NCBI RefSeq assembly: GCF_963583255.1
Contig: NC_084815.1
Location: 2,046,001-2,110,000, forward strand
Direction of reading: 5' to 3'
From: Pyrus communis
Lineage: Eukaryota; Streptophyta; Magnoliopsida; Rosales; Rosaceae
Length of the DNA stretch: 64,000 nt
This document shows, in pieces, positions 23,061-34,003 of this stretch. Position 1 is the first letter of the stretch; each line of letters opens with the position of its first letter. A program made the position numbers and the translations under genes. The notes beneath the pieces are model-generated. The model was not told the DNA's origin, did no database searches, and saw only the letters and a list, made by a program, of their open reading frames with translations.

Positions 23061-23923
23061 TATTGAGAATGAATTTCACATTGATAAGAGAATGAACCTT
23101 GCATAGACTATATTTTAATGAACAGTACAAGACTATATTTACCTCCATCTCCGACTAAGGGCCAAAGGGCCATAGTGCTTGTTTTAGCCCTGTCATAAAA
23201 AACCGTCTCCAACCGAGGGCCAAAGGGTCATAGGGTCAAACGTAATTTATTATTTAAATTTAATGTTGTTTCATATTGTTTAATGTTGTTTCATGTTACT
23301 TAATTTAATTTAATGTTGTATAATGGCTTAGGAAGTTATAGGAAAAAAATAGAATTTACAAAAAAAAAAAATTTGTAAAAAAAAAAAAAAGGCCTACCAT
23401 TCCTGTCAGATATAACCGACAGAAATAAATACAATGTTGTTGGTTATATCCGACAGGAATAATGAAAATCCATCCAGGCCCGGGGCTGGCTGGCTGGTTG
23501 GATTAGGCCAGCTGGTTGGTCATTTGGCCGATTTTTGTCCAGTGGGGTCTGTGAGCCCTTTGGCTTAGCCCTTAATTGGAAACGGTTTTCGGGCTATTTT
23601 CGGCCCTCTGAACCATTACATTAGAGATGGTCTAAGAGATTGAGCTACTCCCCATATCGCCAATTGGTTTTATGGTGGAACATCAACTTTTTTTCAAGGT
23701 ATCAGAGCAGGTTATCCCACGTATAAAGACAAACGGCTACACGTGTTCCACATCACCTCGTTGTGTTGTTCACGTGTTAGGCTTAAAAATTCACCAAACG
23801 TGTGAGGACGTGTTGAGAATGGATCCCATATTGATGAGATGATGGATCTTGCATGGGTTTATAAGAGATTAGACTATTCGCCATATCGCCAATTGATTTA
23901 TGGTGGAACCTCAACTCTCTTCA
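23061..23923 (+). mobile_element. TRIM with truncated nested MITE (copy 2)
   Basis: Same element as 10267-11183. LTR1 starts TATTGAGAATG near 23061, the tRNA-Met-type primer site recurs near 23698-23709 (GGTATCAGAGCAGG), and LTR2 is 23811-23923. The nested MITE (about 23107-23634) has lost its left inverted repeat and adjoining sequence but keeps the right end TTAGAGATGGTC followed by TAA. The GTCCTT after LTR2 is intact. Confidence 0.75.
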
Positions 23924-24110
23924 GTCCTTGTGGCAAATATTCAGATAATTATGCAATGGATAGAATGGCATTCCCACATTCGCCCGGTCCCTTGTTCTCT
24001 AAGCAGTTACCATCTTCAATGTCATTAATAGAGTGCATTTTTGCTAGCCCTCAAGCCTTGGTGTACCATTACACATAATCAAGCAAAAAGGAAGTAGCCA
24101 AGGTAACAGT

Positions 24111-25312
24111 TGTTGGAAAATTTAATAATAAGATTATTATATTAAATTTATTTGTTGAATGGAAATTAGAAGTGGAGTCTTTTAGTAGAAAGATGTGTCT
24201 ACTCAAATGAAGATTTGCAACTTTTGACTTTTCATGAATAATCACATGTTTTCCAAAGAGGTATCTTGCATTCTATAAATAGGGCAGCCCCCTATAATCA
24301 CAAAATAATTTTTCCCATTAAATATTAGAAAGTCTCATAGATTCCATATGAGAGAGTTTTCAACACAATCGTGGTTCATGGAACCCTGTGATTTGGAGTG
24401 CTACTATTACAAGGACGTGGTCGTTGTATCTTGGGAAAGATGCGCTGATGAACCTGGAGCACCATAGTGGGGCGTAAACTTGTCTTAAGGACAAAGTGTC
24501 CAACATTTGCTTCGACCTTATTTTCTAGGTTTTTTTCGAATCCATTATATCATGTTCATTTAATATTGGTTACTCATGTGCATAGATTACTTTGATATAT
24601 AATTGCATCAATTATTTCTTGATTTTATATGTGATTTAATATAGCAATTAGGATAAACTTTGATGAAACTCTGGAGCTCCAACCTATGTTCTGTGATGAA
24701 ACAGTGTTATCTGCAGCGTATTTAGGATAAACTTTGCTTTTAATGATTCATATACTTGGAAATAACAAGTGGGGTATTACAGGATACTATTAATGGGAAG
24801 TCACCTATCTTGAGTGCACCTATCTTGAATGACAAATGAGGCCGTTCCCGTGAGAATTTTTTGAAGGGCTTTGTTCTCTAAAAGCACTCATGAGAAACCA
24901 AGAATTGTTCAGGGCCAAAATAAACACAACTGAGCAATCACAGGGTGTTTGGAAGGGTATTATGTGAGTACTATTGTCTTGGTTTACACAAACGGCTGAG
25001 CAGTTCAAGATATCATGTTCACTGATTAGTTAAGTAAATCCGATAGTAATTCACTACGGAAGGTTCAAAGGCAAAAGCCACCTATCCCGATGTGGTACTT
25101 TTTCTATTGAATTCTCTCTCTACTGTCTGCATTGTCATTTGCATGATATTGAGTCAATTTCGATTCATGTGGGGAATTGTTGGAAAATTTAATAATAATA
25201 TTATTATTATATTAAAATTATTAATTGAATGGAAATTAGAAGTGGAGCCTTTTGATAGAAAGATGTGTCTACTCAAATGAAGAGTTACAACTTTTGATGC
25301 TTCATGAATAGT
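24111..25312 (+). mobile_element. Internally deleted copia-like LTR element (copy 2)
   Basis: LTR1 is about 24111-24651. The second LTR starts TGTTGGAAAATTT at 25178 but is broken off near 25312, where unrelated AT-rich sequence begins. The internal remnant matches copy 1. The loss of the rest of LTR2 coincides with the missing segment of this duplicate. Confidence 0.7.
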
Positions 25313-25317
25313 CACAT

Positions 25318-25604
25318 TCACTTAGGAAATTAATTAGAAAATCAATTAATTAATTTTGGTAATTAATCCTATTTTGAATGAATATTTGGAGGTTACCTTA
25401 TGGAGATGATTTGATGAGGATGGATGAAATAGGTTTTGAATAAATACCTATTTTGATCACTTTTGACCTTGATTGAGTGGTGATTGTCCACTGCTCGTGC
25501 GTAGAAGTTTCAATGTGCCTCAAGGGTAATCTTATCTTTTTAACCCAAAAATTCACGTGTCGCCTTCATATGTTTTTTTTATTATTTTTGGCTCCACAAC
25601 CATA
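25318..25604. other. Replacement segment in copy 2
   Basis: About 290 bp with no counterpart at the corresponding place in copy 1. It has ATTAATTAATTTTGGTAATT-type AT palindromes and a stretch ACGTGTCGCC. It may be a fragment of another repeat or filler from a deletion repair. No gene. Confidence 0.4.
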
Positions 25605-26158
25605 ATTGCATGTTTTGAAGAGTTAAGGGATCAATGGTTATGAATTTTTAGTTGAGAGACGATTACTCCAATTAAATTAAAGTTGAGGGACTATTGCTAC
25701 AATTTCTTCAAAATATAATGAGAAAGAGTAAAAAGAATAGCCAAATGTGCTTCTAAAAAGCAGATTATTAAAAAATTTAGAACACCAAATGTGTTTGGTA
25801 AAAAAAGAATGTTTTTTTAAAAAAATTGTTGGTAATGACAGTAAAAATGTACCCATTTAATGAAATTTCAAATAATAAATGTACCCCCCATATTCTCCAA
25901 AATTACAATCATTGCCCCTAAATTATTTTTTGGCTTATTATATCAAATTTAAAATCATATCATCTTTAGTTATTTAACATATTCACAATAGTTTTATATA
26001 AAAGTTTACCAAACACTTAGACATTCTTTTTTTGTTAAAAGAGCTTTAACAAAATAAAATAAAAAATTTACCCAACACTCAATAATTTTTTTTTTTAATT
26101 TTAAAAAAGCACATCAATACCAAACAAAAAAAAATAGAAAAAAAAAGGATCAAGCATG

Positions 26159-27154
26159 TATCACATCCCGGCCGGGGCGGGACCACTTCCCCGGCCTGAC
26201 TCCACTACCGTAGCACGATATTGTCCGCTTTGGGCTTACCATTCCCTCACGGTTTTGTTTTTGGGAACTCACGAGCAACTTCCCAGTGGGTCACCCATCA
26301 TGGGATTGCTCTAGCCTCCTTCTCGCTTAACTTCGGAGTTCCTACGGAACCCGAAGCCAGTGAGCTCCCAAAAGGCCTCGTGCTAGGTAGGGATGAGAAT
26401 ATACATTTAAGGATCACTCCCCTGGGCGATGTGGGATGTCACAATCCACCCCCCTTAGGGGCCCGACGTCCTCGTCGGCACACACGCGACCAGGGTTAGG
26501 CTCTGATACCAAATTGTCACATTCCGGCCCGGGACGGATCACTTCCCGGGCCCGCTCCACCACCGTAGCACGATATTGTCCGTTTTGGGCTTACCATTCC
26601 CTCACGGTTTTGTTTTTGGGAACTCACGAGCAACTTCCCAGTGGGTCACCCATCATGAGATTGCTCTAGCCTCCTTCTCGCTTAACTTCGGAGTTCCTAC
26701 GGAACCCGAAGTCAGTGAGCTCCCAAAAGGCCTCGTGCTAGGTAGGGATGGGAATATACATTTAAGGATCACTCCCCTGGGCGATGTGGGATGTCACAAT
26801 CCACCCCCTTTAGGGGTCCGACGTCCTCGTCGGCACATTTCCGGCCAGGGATAGGCTCTGATACCAAATTATCACATCCCGGCCGGGGCGGGACCACTTC
26901 CCCGGCCTGACTCCACTACCGTAGCACGATATTGTCCGCTTCGGGCTTACCATTCCCTCACGGTTTTGTTTTTGGGAACTCACGAGCAACTTCCCAGTGG
27001 GTCACCCATCATGGGATTGCTCTAGCCTCTTTCTCGCTTAACTTCGGAGTTCCTACGGAACCCGAAGCCAGTAAGCTCCCAAAAGGCCTCGTGCTAGGTA
27101 GGGATGAGAATATACATTTAAGGATCACTCCCCTGGGCGATGTGGGATGTCACA
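26159..27154 (-). mobile_element. Cassandra TRIM array: three LTRs, two internal regions
   Basis: On the minus strand the LTR begins TGTGACATCCCACATCGCC and carries a 5S-rRNA-like block (GAACTCCGAAGTTAAGCG ... GATGGGTGACC.ACTGGGAAGT), the hallmark of Cassandra. LTR copies are 26159-26443, 26515-26798 and 26870-27154. The two spacers each hold the primer site TTTGGTATCAGAGCC and a purine tract AAGGGGGTGGA (reverse strand). The flanking 5-bp duplication is GCATG (26154-26158, 27155-27159). Empty sites are visible at 14038-14042 and 30055-30059. There is no coding capacity, so it depends on proteins of other LTR elements. Confidence 0.95.
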
Positions 27155-28844
27155 GCATGACAACAACAAACCCATGCTGTGACTTGGTTATCGCATGCGC
27201 TATGTACAGGTTGGAAAACTAAAAGACTTGGAAAGTCTTTGTCTTTAATAGAAAAACTGGAATTCTTTGCGTTAAAAAAACAAAATAAAAGAAATAAAAA
27301 TCATAATGCAGTGGGAAGTCTGCACCCTAAACTGGAAGTCTTCGTCTTCGTCTTCAACTTGAAGTCTTCGTCTTCGTAGAAAGAGGTCACCATCCTTGCA
27401 AAGTCACATAGACTAATCAACTTGCAAAATGATGCATAAGAGGGGATAACAAATGCTTTTATCACTAGGTACCAAGAAAAGCCTACTGATTAGGTAGGCT
27501 GCTTACAAATTCAACCGCAATTTAGGAGGGAAAATACATCCATCGAAGACTGGACATATCTAAAAATGCCACAAAATAATTTAGTTAAAAGAAATATAAA
27601 ATAAAACACATCGTGAGTTATTGATTTAACAACCCGAAAAATGAAAGAAAAAACAAAGAAAAACTTACTGTTAAATCTCGAATATGTGATATTAGTGGCG
27701 GATTTAGAAAAATATTTTTTGATTGTGGGTGAGTCTTTTAGCCTTAAGCAATGGTTTTTCGTTTGTAGAATATTCTTTTACATAGCCCAGGCACAAAAGT
27801 TTTGAATTATATAATTACCACCACATCAACCATACATAAAAAGACAAAGTTAAAGCTAAAGCTCAAAATGACTCGGTCCTTTTTTTTTTCTTATTATTGA
27901 CAGATCTTCCCAATCAATAAATAAAAAGAAAAGTCTAAAGTTAAAGCTAAAGGAAAAGCATTTTCCTTTGCCTTTTCTTAACTAAAAGATGCTCTTTGAA
28001 AATGAAATAAATAAAGCTAAGCTAAAGTTCTTATTTTTTTATTTTACGTACGTTTACGGTCTCTTTTTCTTTTTCCACATAGACTTTGACGAGCTGCATA
28101 TGTTAAAAATCACGAGAGATAGTTAAGTGATGGTAATGCTTACAATCCTATTTATTATTAGATGAATTTAAATTTTGAGATATGTGTATTGGATAGATAC
28201 AATCTCAAACTTTAATTAAAATCAACTAACAATGATAAATAAAGTCCTGAGCATTATCACTACTTGAAGGTGGTAAACAAAAATGCAGTCCCATAAAAAT
28301 AGTGCTTAATATATACATATTAAAAATAAAGACCAAGTGATGCAAAATCTCGCAAAGACTAATACTATTCCAAGTCATGCATGAAACATACACATTTGTT
28401 CCTTCATGCCACTTGGTTATAAGCAAACATCATGCACATGTTGGATTACTAATTAGTAATATTCAGCTTGACATAGACTTTTATGAATAAACTTATAATT
28501 TCTAGCATCTAATAAATACCCAAATTAAAAATATTCATCGATATACAAAACGTTCTCATGAAGGTACTCATTTTTTGCCACAGATATCAATATAGAGGCT
28601 AAAAGATACTATGATATTAAATCCACATGTGGTCGAGATATTTACGAATTTAACCATTAAAATTCATAAACTCAATTATACATCCAGGTTCGATCATTTT
28701 CCAAAGTTTTGGTCCACAATAAAAACTGCTTACCTTGACTTCACCTATAAAACGTGCAAAGGCAATTTACATTTTAACCACAGTTCAATGTATTGTGATT
28801 TTTTTGTTCGAACACTTTTGTATTTAATATCCATGGTTGAAAAT

Positions 28845-29000
28845 ATTTTTTTTAAACGATATTATCTACGCTAAAGGGAGTGGGTGGGCTTAGCCTCACA
28901 ATGTGCTAGCAATAATGTGGTTCAAATTCTCCTTTGACAAGAATCAAACCTAAGACCTCTTACTTACTAGTGAAGAGTAATACTACTAGATCGTACCAAA
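28845..29000 (-). repeat. tRNA-derived SINE, minus strand (in T2)
   Basis: Starts on the plus strand with a T tract, then the reverse of a body ending CGTTTGTTC-A(n). The far end has the reverse A-box (ACTACTAGATCGTACC). The B-box region (AATCAAACCTAAGACC) is recognisable. It is the same family as the plus-strand copy at 46027-46185 and duplicated at 31768-31923. Confidence 0.65.
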
Positions 29001-29089
29001 AATTCTAATGGACGTAACCATTTTTCTACCACTGATAGAAATATATAGGCTATAAAATGCAAAATGAAAATTATTTATTTTCTGTCTAA

Positions 29090-32030
29090 GTAAGAGTCGC
29101 GACCTAGGCTGGTCTAAGTGGGCGCCTAGACTTGTCTTAATTTTCAAACACCTATAGATTAATCAGGACGGTTGTCAGCTGCCTAGCGCCACCAAGGATT
29201 TTTTTAACAGTGGTTAGTATTCTGTAACAGTTTTAATATTCTCATTTCTCCAATTAAGTGAAAGTTGAGAGACAATTTCTCTAATTGGGTTAAAGTTTAG
29301 GGACTATTGCTACAATTTTTCTCATTTTGTTTTTCATATTTGCTGCTTGATTTAGCCTCATGTGTGTGGCTTGTGACTCATTTTCACAGAAATTCTAAAG
29401 AAGTTGACGAAAATGACCATAACTGCATGTTTTGAAGAGTTAAGGGATCAATGCTTATGAATTTTTAATTGATGGACTATTGCTACAATTTCCTCAAAAT
29501 ATAATGAGAGAGAATAAAAAGAATAGCCCCCAAGTCCTAAGAGCTATTTGGGGTTACAGTGCTTCTAAAAAGCAGATTATTAAAATATTTGGAACACCAA
29601 ATATCTTTGGTGTAAAAAATTAAAAAAAAAAGAAGAAGTGGTTTTAAAAAAAAAAAAACTTTTGGTAATGACAGTAGAAAAAGTAGAAGTATGGCCCACC
29701 ATACTTAAATAAAAAATAAAAACACACTTTTTTTTTTCAAATCCTAGCAAACGGTACCCATTTAATAAAATTTAAAATGATAAATGTAGCCCCATATTTT
29801 ACAAAATTACAATCGTTACCCCTAAATTATTCTCTTTGGCTTATTATATAAGATTTAAAACCATATCATTTAATATATTCAAAATAGTTTTATATAAAAG
29901 TTTACCAAATGCTCAAAGATTCTTTTTTTTTTTTGGGTTAATAGAGCTTTTACAAAATTAAAAAAAATATATTTACCAAACACTCAATAATTTTTTTTTT
30001 TTTTCAAAAACACATCAATACCAAAGTAAAAAAAAAATAGAAAAAAAGGATCATGCATGACAATAACAAACCCATACTACAACCTGGTTATCGCATGCGC
30101 CACGTACAAGGAAAACTAAAAGACTTGGAAAGTCTTTGTCTTTAATAGAAAAACTGGAATTCTTTGCGTTAAAAAAACAAAATAAAAGAAATAAAAATCA
30201 CAATGCAGCTGGACGTCTGCACCCTAAACTGGAAGTCTTCGTCTTCGTCTTCAACTTGAAGTCTTCGTCTTCGTCTTCAACTTGAAGTCTTCGTCTTCGT
30301 AGAAAGAGGTCACCATCCTTGCAAAGTCACACAGGCCAATCAACTTGCAAAATGATGCATAAGAGGGGATAACAAATGCTTTTATCACTAGGTACTAAGA
30401 AAAGCCTACTGATTAGGTAGGTTGCTTACAAATTCAACCGCAATTCAGGAGGGAAAATACATCCATCGAAGACTGGACATATCTAAAAATGCCACAAAAT
30501 AATTTAGTTAAAAGAAATATAAAATAAAACACATCGTGAGTTATTGATTTAACAACCCGAAAAATGAAAGAAACAACAAAGAAAAACTTACTGTTAAATC
30601 TCGAATATGTGATATTAGTGGCGGATTTAGAAAAATATTTTTTGATTGTGGGTGAGTCTTTAGCCTTAAGCAATGGTTTTCTGTTTGTAGAATATTCTTT
30701 TACATAGCCCAGGCACAAAAGTTTTGAATTATATAATTACCACCACATCAACCATACATAAAAAGACAAAGTTAAAGCTAAAGCTCAAAATGACTCGGTC
30801 CTTTTCTTTTTCTTATTATTGACAGATCTTCCCAATCAATAAATAAAAAGAAAAGTCTAAAGTTAAAGCTAAAGGAAAAGCATTTTCCTTTGCCTTTTCT
30901 TAACTAAAAGATGCTCTTTGAAAATGAAATAAATAAAGCTAAGCTAAAGTTCTTATTTTTTATTTTACGTACGTTTACGTTCTCTTTTTCTTTTTCCACA
31001 TGGACTTTGACGAGCTGCATATGTTAAAAATCACGAGAGATAGTTAAGTGATGGTAATGCTTACAATCCTATTTATTATTAGATGAATTTAAATTTTGAG
31101 ATATGTGTATTGGATAGATACAATCTCAAACTTTAATTAAAATCAACTAACAATGATAAATAAAGTCCTGAGCATTATCACTACTTGAAGGTGGTAAACA
31201 AAAATGCAGTCCCATAAAAATAGTGCTTAATATATACATATTAAAAATAAAGACCAAGTGATGCAAAATCTTGCAAAGACTAATACTATTCCAAGTCATG
31301 CATGAAACATACACATTTGTTCCTTCATGCCACTTGGTTATAAGCAAACATCATGCACATGTTGGATTACTAATTAGTAATATTCAGCTTGACATAGACT
31401 TTTATGAATAAACTTATAATTTCTAGCATCTAATAAATACCCAAATTAAAAATATTCATCGATATACAAAATGTTCTCATGGAGGTACTCATTTTTTGCC
31501 ACAGATATCAATATAGAGGCTAAAAGATACTATGATATTAAATCCACATGTGGTCGAGATATTTACGAATTTAACCATTAAAATTCATAAACTCAATTAT
31601 ACATCCAGGTTCGATCATTTTCCAAAGTTTTGGTCCACAATAAAAACTGCTTACCTTGAGTTCACCTATAAAACGTGCAGAGGCGATTTACATTTTAACC
31701 ACAGTTCATGTATTGTGATCTTTTGTCTGAACACTTTTGTATTTAATGTCCACGGTTGAAAATATTCTTTTTTTGAACAAAAGATATTATCTACACTAAC
31801 GGGAGGGGGTGGGCTTAGCCTCACAATGTGCTAGCAATAATGTGGTTCAAATTCTCCTTTGGTGAGAATCAAACCTAAGACCTCTCCCTTACAAGTGAAG
31901 AGGAATACCACTACATCGTACTAAAAATTCTCATGGAGGTAGCCATTTTTCTACCACAAATAGGAATATAAAGGCTATAAGATGCACTGTTGAAAGTTAT
32001 TTATTTTCTATCTAAGTAAGGGTCGTAACC
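29090..32030. repeat. Tail module T3
   Basis: Third instance of the module, starting with the CCTAGGCG-type repeat near 29100 and ending before the next one near 32030. It lacks the Cassandra insertion present in T2 and has three units of a 26-bp GAAGTCTTCGTCTTCGTCTTCAACTT-like microrepeat (about 30231-30300), one more than T2. Otherwise non-coding. Confidence 0.7.
31768..31923 (-). repeat. tRNA-derived SINE, minus strand (in T3)
   Basis: Duplicate of the SINE at 28845-29000, with a slightly different T tract. The SINE was present before T2/T3 duplicated. Confidence 0.65.
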
Positions 32031-32155
32031 TAGGCTGGTCTAAGTAGGCGTCTAGACTTTTCTTAATTTTCAAACGCCTATAAATTAATCAGGACGATGA
32101 CCAGTCGCCTAGCGCCTAGGCGGCGCTGGTCGGGGATTTTTAGAACAATGGTTAG
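31990..32155. repeat. CCTAGGCG-rich repeat, copy C
   Basis: Contains ACCTAGGCTGG, GCGCCTAGGCGGCGCTGG and the end-type word TTTTTAGAACAATGGTTAG. It marks the start of a fourth, mostly missing tail module. Confidence 0.5.
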
Positions 32156-32255
32156 TATTCGGTAATAGTTTTAATATTCTCATTTCTCCAATTAGGTTAA
32201 AGTTGAGAGACAATTTCTCCAATTATTTAAAGTTGATTGACCATTGCTACAATTT

Positions 32256-32870
32256 TTCTCATTTTGTCATAGAGGTACCCATTTTTTAACCACAGATACC
32301 AATATAGAGGCTAAAAGATACTACAATATTAAATCCATATGCGGTCGAGATATTTATGAATTTAATCATGAAAATGCACATGCTCAATTATACATTCAGG
32401 TTAGATCAATTCTCGAAATTTTGGTCAACAATAAAAATTGCTTACCTATGAGTTCACCTATAAAACGTGCAAATGCGATATACTTTTTAATCACAGTTTA
32501 ATGTATTGTGAATTTATGTCCACAACTTTTGTGGCTTATGGAGGCTAAAAGATACTACGATATTAAATTCATATATGGTCTAAATATTTATCAGTTTAAT
32601 CATTAAAATGATAAATTCAATTATATATCCACCTTAGATCAATTCCCGAAGTTTTGGTCCATAATAAAAACTGCTTAACTATGAGTTCACCTATAAAATG
32701 TGCAAAGGCAATATACTTTTTAGCCACAATTCAGTGTAATGTGAATTGTTGTCCGCAACTTTTATATCTAATAAATATCCACGGTTAAAAATATTCATTG
32801 ATCTACAAAAAGTTCTCATGAGTGTACCCATTTTTCTACCACATATAGGAATATAGAGGCTATAAGATGC
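32256..32870. repeat. Degenerate tandem modules with TATA-like core
   Basis: Two degenerate units, starting near 32267 and 32545, repeat a module also seen at about 28571-28800 and 31492-31750. Each unit runs GAGGCTAAAAGATACTA ... GTTCACCTATAAAACGTGCA(AA). The TATAAAA core is conserved in all four. No open frame of note. It could be a fragment of a repeated promoter or LTR. Confidence 0.5.
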
Positions 32871-34003
32871 TCATTGAATTGAAACATACCAAACTCATTA
32901 AACACTCTAACAAAAGCTCATTTAATTGAAAAGAAAAAGGAATCAATATGTAAAAATTGAACCAATTGATTGAACACATACCAATTATTAAGCTAATTAG
33001 TGCTCTAGAAATTTAGAGATGTCAAAATGGTGAAGAAAAGGAAGAGGAAGAGGTTTGGATGACTACAGAGGAGTAGATGGGGGTGTAGAATGACAACAAT
33101 GGGAGATGGAAAGATTTTTAAAAAGAGAGAGAAGGGGCTTTGCTCCATAGAGATGATGGACTCGATCGTTAGGGTTTTATTTTTTTATGTTTTTAAGTAG
33201 ATTGAGTTGAGTGTAAAAAGAACTTTGATTGAGTTGAGTTTTGATAAGTAAGGGCGGTTTTGGAAATAATGTTGGGTATGAAGAAATAATGATAGATAAA
33301 TCAAATACAATGTAATATAAAAAATAAGCTGAGTGTTGAAATACAAAATATCAATAAAATTTTTCTTATGCTACTCACTAATGGAAATAGCCGCATTGTA
33401 AACTTATGTCAAGCGTACCAAAGGGCATTTATTCACCTATCCTAAAGAATAAGGAGCCTGTTTTCAATTTAATATCCAAAATTAAACATAATTGTGCAAG
33501 GAGAGAAAAAATTTTTTTGCGAAAATCACTTTCCTAAGAAATGTCTGTGGACTGCCACTAATTTGTTTATATATTGTACTTCATTTCTCCCTCCTCCCTC
33601 TTCATTTTCTATTCCTCAATTCTCCTACATGTTTTCCCTTGTTTCTTCTAACAAAACTTTCTGTAAAAGCTCACAAACAACTAAACATAGAAACTGAAAT
33701 TGTATTGAACAAGCCTTGAGAGAACATATGCTAAACAAAGAGGTTCGGAGGGATAACCTCCTCCAAACAACCCTAAGTAACTAAACACTTCTTTATTTTG
33801 GTCTATAACCCTAATTAAACTCGTTATTACAAAAATACAAAATAACTTAATCCATCAAAATATCCAAAATCTTCACCCAAATCAGACTGCCATATATAGT
33901 CTATTCACTAAAAGAGCGGAGGAAAGCTATGTATGGTGCAGGAAAGCGGCTGCTAATCCAAGTTCTCCCTCATGGAAGAAAGAAAGCCAATCCTGCAACA
34001 GGA
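32871..34003. other. Non-coding interval 3' of the Gag-Hsp70 gene
   Basis: AT-rich, with short frames at 33492-33719 lacking any recognised domain. The last few hundred bases are downstream of the minus-strand gene and may hold its 3' UTR and polyadenylation site. Confidence 0.5.

Larger units (their letters stand above)
15022..28080 (+). repeat. Large tandem segmental duplication, copy 2
   Basis: Direct repeat of 3177-15021. It is longer because of a 979-bp Harbinger-like insertion (16377-17355) and a 996-bp Cassandra array (26159-27154). It also lacks the equivalent of about 12570-13550 of copy 1, replaced by about 290 bp of unrelated sequence (25318-25605). After about 28080 it continues into sequence absent at the end of copy 1, which marks the right breakpoint. 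Confidence 0.9.
25605..29090. repeat. Tail module T2
   Basis: Second instance of the tail module, here carrying the Cassandra array. The segment 27160-28860 is nearly identical to 30060-31790 (offset close to 2,921 bp), so T2 and T3 are a second, more recent tandem duplication. It has two units of the TTCGTC microrepeat near 27331-27378. No gene recognised; the minus-strand frame at 28226-28426 is identical to that at 31147-31347 except one residue but has no domain. Confidence 0.7.

Noticed and set aside
26300..26350. Possible 5S rRNA gene
   Set aside because: The match covers only the conserved core and is part of a Cassandra LTR. The 5S 5' and 3' ends are absent, as in the other LTR copies at 44640 and 46823.
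26221..27222. Three near-identical open frames of about 92 codons
   Set aside because: They lie in the Cassandra LTRs, antisense to the element, and repeat only because the LTR repeats. Not genes.
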